NCBI GenBank assembly: GCA_001314715.1
Contig: LJSV01000025.1
Coordinates: 1-35,433, forward strand
From: Rhodobacteraceae bacterium HLUCCA12
GTDB lineage: Bacteria; Pseudomonadota; Alphaproteobacteria; Rhodobacterales; Rhodobacteraceae
Direction: 5' to 3'
Length of the DNA stretch: 35,433 nucleotides
Below the pieces are notes generated by a model, which had not been told where the DNA came from, searched no databases, and saw only the letters and a list, made by a program, of their open reading frames with translations. Below are positions 32,870 to 35,433 of this stretch, one piece after another. The position numbers were made by a program, and so were the translations under genes. The stretch's first letter is position 1; the number at the start of each line of letters is the position of its first letter.

Positions 32870-32885
32870 TGGGCCTTTCGGCCCA
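32870..32885 (+). terminator. Short hairpin after secG
   Basis: TGGGCC (32870-32875) and GGCCCA (32880-32885) form a 6-bp stem with loop TTTC, 15 bases after the secG stop. There is no T-run beyond it. It may limit read-through into pyrG. Confidence 0.4.
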
Positions 32886-32911
32886 AATGAGACAGCATCT
32901 AGCGCCCCGTA

Positions 32912-32940
32912 TTGCGGTTCGGCCGGGATTGGATTATACA
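32912..32940 (+). promoter_or_regulatory. Candidate pyrG promoter
   Basis: -35 TTGCGG (32912-32917), 17-base spacer, -10 TATACA (32935-32940). The expected start of the transcript, 6-9 bases beyond the -10, falls on TCCCG (32946-32950), i.e. a run of C followed by G, inside the 5' arm of the leader hairpin. Confidence 0.6.
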
Positions 32941-32944
32941 TCGT

Positions 32945-32987
32945 CTCCCGTGGTTCGCGCCTTTTCGCGCGGCGTTCAACACGGGAG
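32945..32987 (+). promoter_or_regulatory. pyrG leader hairpin that sequesters the ribosome-binding site
   Basis: CTCCCGTG (32945-32952) is the exact complement of CACGGGAG (32980-32987), and the right arm contains the GGGAG Shine-Dalgarno that lies nine bases before the pyrG ATG. Inside, CGCGC (32956-32960) pairs with GCGCG (32967-32971) around CTTTTC. The left arm coincides with the expected transcription start, so start-site choice within CCCG would decide whether the stem can form. The layout matches the known enteric pyrC switch; regulation here is a hypothesis. Confidence 0.6.
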
Positions 32988-32996
32988 TTTGCCTGC

Positions 32997-34640
32997 ATGG
33001 CGCGCTATATCTTCATCACCGGCGGTGTGGTATCCAGCCTGGGCAAGGGGCTTGCCTCGGCGGCGCTGGGGGCGCTGTTGCAGGCGCGCGGGTTCACGGT
33101 GCGGCTGCGCAAGCTCGATCCCTATCTGAACGTCGATCCCGGCACCATGTCACCGTTTGAGCATGGCGAAGTCTTCGTGACCGACGACGGGGCCGAGACC
33201 GATCTGGACCTGGGCCACTACGAGCGTTTTACCGGCGTGCCCGCGCGCAGGACCGATTCCATCAGTTCCGGCCGGATCTACATGAACGTGCTGGAAAAAG
33301 AGCGCCGGGGCGATTACCTGGGAAAGACCATCCAGGTCATTCCGCATGTCACCAACGAGATCAAGGATTTCCTGCGCATCGGCGAGGACGAGGCCGATTT
33401 CATGCTTTGCGAGATCGGCGGCACGGTGGGCGATATCGAGGGCTTGCCGTTTTTCGAGGCCATCCGCCAGTTCACCCACGAACGCCCGCGCGGTGAATGC
33501 ATCCTGATGCACCTGACGCTGCTGCCCTACCTTGCGGCCTCGGGTGAATTGAAGACCAAGCCCACGCAACATTCGGTGAAAGAGCTGCAATCCATCGGCC
33601 TCGCCCCCGATGTTCTGGTCTGCCGGTCCGAACACCCGATCCCCGAAAAGGAACGCGCCAAGATCGCGCTCTTTTGCAACGTGCGCACCGAGGCCGTGAT
33701 CCCAGCCTATGACCTGCGCTCGATCTACGAGGCGCCGCTGGCCTATCACCGGGCCGGGCTGGACCAGGCGGTTCTGGACGCCTTCGGCATCAACCCCGCG
33801 CCGCGGCCCAACCTGGCCCGGTGGGAAGACGTGATGGACCGGCTGACCAATGCCGAGGGCCAGGTGCGCGTGGCCATCGTCGGCAAGTATACCCAGCTTG
33901 AAGACGCCTACAAATCCATCGCCGAGGCGCTGACCCACGGCGGCATGGCCAATCGCGTGCGCGTCAAGGCCGAATGGATCGATGCCGAGATCTTCGAGCG
34001 CGAAGATCCCTCGCCGCATCTCGAAGGGTTCCATGCCATCCTGGTGCCCGGCGGCTTCGGCGAACGCGGCACCGAGGGCAAGATCTGCGCCGCGGCCTGG
34101 GCGCGTGAGAAGAAGATCCCCTATCTGGGCATCTGCCTGGGCATGCAGATGGCCGTCATCGAGGCCGCGCGCAACCTGGCCGGAATTGCGGATGCCGGGT
34201 CCGAGGAATTCGACCACGAGGCCGGCGCCAAGCGGTTCACCCCGGTCGTCTATCACCTCAAGGAATGGGTACAGGGCAATCATGTGGTTGCCCGCAAGAT
34301 CGGCGACGACAAGGGCGGCACGATGCGCCTGGGCGCCTATGACGCGCAACTGGCCGAGGGGTCGCTGGTGGCGCAGGTCTACGGCAGCACCCGGATCGAG
34401 GAACGCCACCGCCACCGCTACGAGGTGGATATCCGCTACCGCGACCGGCTGGAAGAGTGCGGGCTGGTCTTTTCCGGCATGTCGCCCGACGGACGCCTGC
34501 CCGAGATCGTCGAACACAAGGGCCACCCGTGGTTCGTCGGCGTGCAGTTCCACCCCGAACTGAAGTCCAAACCCTTCGCCCCCCATCCGCTCTTCGCCGA
34601 TTTCGTCCGCGCCGCGGTCGAGGTGTCGCGGCTGGTGTGA
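32997..34640 (+). CDS. pyrG: CTP synthase
   Basis: PyrG makes CTP from UTP, ATP and glutamine. The 547-residue enzyme has the N-terminal synthetase domain: [20 protein letters not shown]-loop at about 6-24, [21 protein letters not shown] at about 40-60, and the CTP/UTP site [15 protein letters not shown]. The C-terminal class I glutaminase has Cys380 in GICLGMQ and His in VQFHPE near the end. Length and motifs are complete. The ATG at 32997 fits the family N-terminus; the frame is open upstream without coding character. The leader hairpin suggests translation control by pyrimidine level. It is not in an operon with eno or kdsA here. Confidence 0.97.
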   Translation: MARYIFITGGVVSSLGKGLASAALGALLQARGFTVRLRKLDPYLNVDPGTMSPFEHGEVFVTDDGAETDLDLGHYERFTGVPARRTDSISSGRIYMNVLEKERRGDYLGKTIQVIPHVTNEIKDFLRIGEDEADFMLCEIGGTVGDIEGLPFFEAIRQFTHERPRGECILMHLTLLPYLAASGELKTKPTQHSVKELQSIGLAPDVLVCRSEHPIPEKERAKIALFCNVRTEAVIPAYDLRSIYEAPLAYHRAGLDQAVLDAFGINPAPRPNLARWEDVMDRLTNAEGQVRVAIVGKYTQLEDAYKSIAEALTHGGMANRVRVKAEWIDAEIFEREDPSPHLEGFHAILVPGGFGERGTEGKICAAAWAREKKIPYLGICLGMQMAVIEAARNLAGIADAGSEEFDHEAGAKRFTPVVYHLKEWVQGNHVVARKIGDDKGGTMRLGAYDAQLAEGSLVAQVYGSTRIEERHRHRYEVDIRYRDRLEECGLVFSGMSPDGRLPEIVEHKGHPWFVGVQFHPELKSKPFAPHPLFADFVRAAVEVSRLV

Positions 34641-34831
34641 CGCTCGGGCATCGCGGGCGGCAGCCACGTCAGGCGGCGATCCACGCCGGGCGCCATGCTA
34701 CCGGGCAACAACACGCCCGCCACCTCCGCAATCCGTGCGCTGCGCGCCCGCCGCGCTTTTCCCACCCGGTACCGACGGCTATCACGTCATGGACTTCGGG
34801 TATGAACAGGGGACGACCTGAGCGACAGGTC

Positions 34832-35053
34832 ATGCCCGACACGGCAATTCCAGACCTCGCGTTCAACACAGCCATGCGTGTCACGAAGTCGGAGAAGGAC
34901 CTTTCGCAAGAAGAAGTCGCCCATCGCGCGGACATTCACCAGAGCTACCTGAGCGGCGTCGAGACCGGGAAGCGCAACCCGTCGATCTTGGTGGTCGAGC
35001 GCATCGCCAAGGCCCTCGGCGTGGACGTCTCGGAAATCTTCAAGCCGACCTAG
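34832..35053 (+). CDS. Small XRE-type helix-turn-helix regulator
   Basis: A 73-residue protein that is almost only an HTH_3 (Cro/C1) domain. The helix-turn-helix is in LSQEEVAHRADIHQSYLSGVETGKRNPSILVVERIAKALGV, and the chain ends DVSEIFKPT. Such one-domain regulators are common in mobile elements, restriction-modification control and toxin-antitoxin systems, but no partner gene is visible. I took the ATG at 34832; an ATG at 34802 in frame adds ten residues, with neither start having a clear Shine-Dalgarno. The 190 bases before it contain no gene. Together with the damaged gene downstream it marks the beginning of an accessory region. Confidence 0.8.
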   Translation: MPDTAIPDLAFNTAMRVTKSEKDLSQEEVAHRADIHQSYLSGVETGKRNPSILVVERIAKALGVDVSEIFKPT

Positions 35054-35118
35054 GGCTATCCCTGACACGCTCTGGCCTTGCGTCTTATCGATCTGCATCA
35101 GCAACTTAGGAGATCGAC

Positions 35119-35379
35119 ATGACCGATATCGTGACGCTCAAGGCCCTCTGCGACGAAGTCAAGATCGACCCGCGCGAGGCCCGCGAACACCTGCGCGCCG
35201 CCGCCGGTGACGCCAAGGCGAACCCGGAACTGGCGAAGGCAAGGAAGCCGCGCACCCCGTGGCAGTGGGCGAAGGGGTCCGCCGCCGCGAAATACCCGCT
35301 TTCGCGCCAGAACAGTACGTTTGACACGAACAACAGTGAGGTGCTCCCCATTCCTTGGACAGTATCTGGCGCTTTCTAA
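35119..35379 (+). CDS. Small hypothetical protein with an altered C-terminus
   Basis: An 86-residue frame with a good AGGAG box six bases upstream. Residues 1-58 (MTDIVTLKALCDEVKIDPREAREHLRAAAG and on to PWQWAKGSAAAK) are charged, helical and GC-rich, and resemble a short hypothetical protein that I have seen in alphaproteobacteria. From residue 59 the character changes (YPLSRQNSTFDTNNSEVLPIPW), GC content drops and codon use no longer fits, as if the natural 3' end has been replaced by foreign DNA. I treat it as a gene truncated at about 35295-35337, possibly by the mobile element whose end may follow. No function assigned. Confidence 0.6.
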   Translation: MTDIVTLKALCDEVKIDPREAREHLRAAAGDAKANPELAKARKPRTPWQWAKGSAAAKYPLSRQNSTFDTNNSEVLPIPWTVSGAF

Positions 35380-35433
35380 GCTCTGACTTGCTCCTGCTGA
35401 TCGGGTTGGGTTGCTTCGATTTGCAGTGAGTAG
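35337..35433. mobile_element. Possible insertion-sequence end at the right edge
   Basis: From about 35300 the DNA is clearly less GC-rich. The string TGAGGTGCTCCCC (35337-35349) followed by TTGGACA (35355-35361) resembles the terminal repeats of some IS3-family elements (TGA..TGCCCC....TGGACA type). No transposase is inside the window, so this rests on one end only. Confidence 0.35.

Noticed and set aside
32945-32987. pyrG leader hairpin considered as an intrinsic terminator
   Set aside because: There is no T-run after the stem, the start codon follows after nine bases, and the expected transcript start lies in the left arm. Ribosome-binding-site sequestration explains the position better.
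33150-34667. A 505-codon minus-strand frame opposite pyrG
   Set aside because: It is a shadow of pyrG. The product has no recognisable family and no ribosome-binding site.
34641-34831. Coding region upstream of the XRE gene in the same frame
   Set aside because: The frame runs back into the alternate frame of pyrG and is Arg/Pro/His-rich without a start signal; the regulator itself explains only the last 73 residues.

Overview
This is chromosomal DNA from a GC-rich alphaproteobacterium, almost certainly a Rhodobacteraceae (Rhodobacter/Roseobacter group) member. The reasons are the very high GC at third codon positions, the block scpB-scpA-nagZ-SPOR-argS-dgt-erpA, the neighbourhood purA-secG-pyrG, the DUF2147-hisA pairing, and four copies of an intergenic stem-loop repeat that I associate with this group. 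Several exported proteins are strongly acidic, which would fit a marine or saline habitat. I see no rRNA, tRNA, CRISPR or prophage structural gene.

Layout. 1-826: a copy of the intergenic repeat, then a rhomboid protease. 884-7700: a seven-gene plus-strand operon with an amino-acid type ABC importer (ATPase, binding protein, two permeases), two glutamine-synthetase-like ligases and a class I glutamine amidotransferase. It looks like an uptake and gamma-glutamylation route for an amine or amino acid. 7738-9003: a DUF2147 protein and hisA. 9148-15823 (minus strand): scpB, scpA and nagZ chained by 4-base overlaps, then a SPOR protein, argS and a dGTPase-like HD hydrolase. 15951-19668: erpA-like Fe-S protein, a CPA2 antiporter and a divergent polysaccharide deacetylase with a long acidic linker. 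19821-23010: trpG-trpD and an MFS transporter. 23227-25670 (minus strand): a persulfide-dioxygenase-like metallo-hydrolase, and a curli mini-operon (curlin, CsgH, curlin) without csgE, csgF or csgG. 26065-28565: a ribbon-helix-helix protein, L-serine dehydratase and thiamine pyrophosphokinase. 28705-30734: a repeat-containing protein gene broken by one missing base. 30769-34640: DUF2842, purA, secG and pyrG. 34832-35433: a small XRE regulator, a short gene with an abnormal 3' end, and what may be the edge of an insertion sequence.

Regulatory structure is the most interesting layer. The pyrG leader has a candidate promoter whose start region (CCCG) is the 5' arm of a hairpin that pairs with the Shine-Dalgarno sequence. 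That is the architecture of the enteric pyrC CTP-dependent start-site switch, here in front of CTP synthase. Strong intercistronic hairpins follow the binding-protein gene and the first curlin gene, where an operon needs more of the upstream product. A near-perfect palindrome GTTATC-N-GATAAC occurs twice between the curli operon and the ribbon-helix-helix gene. The intergenic repeat shows covarying stems around a constant GCA loop.
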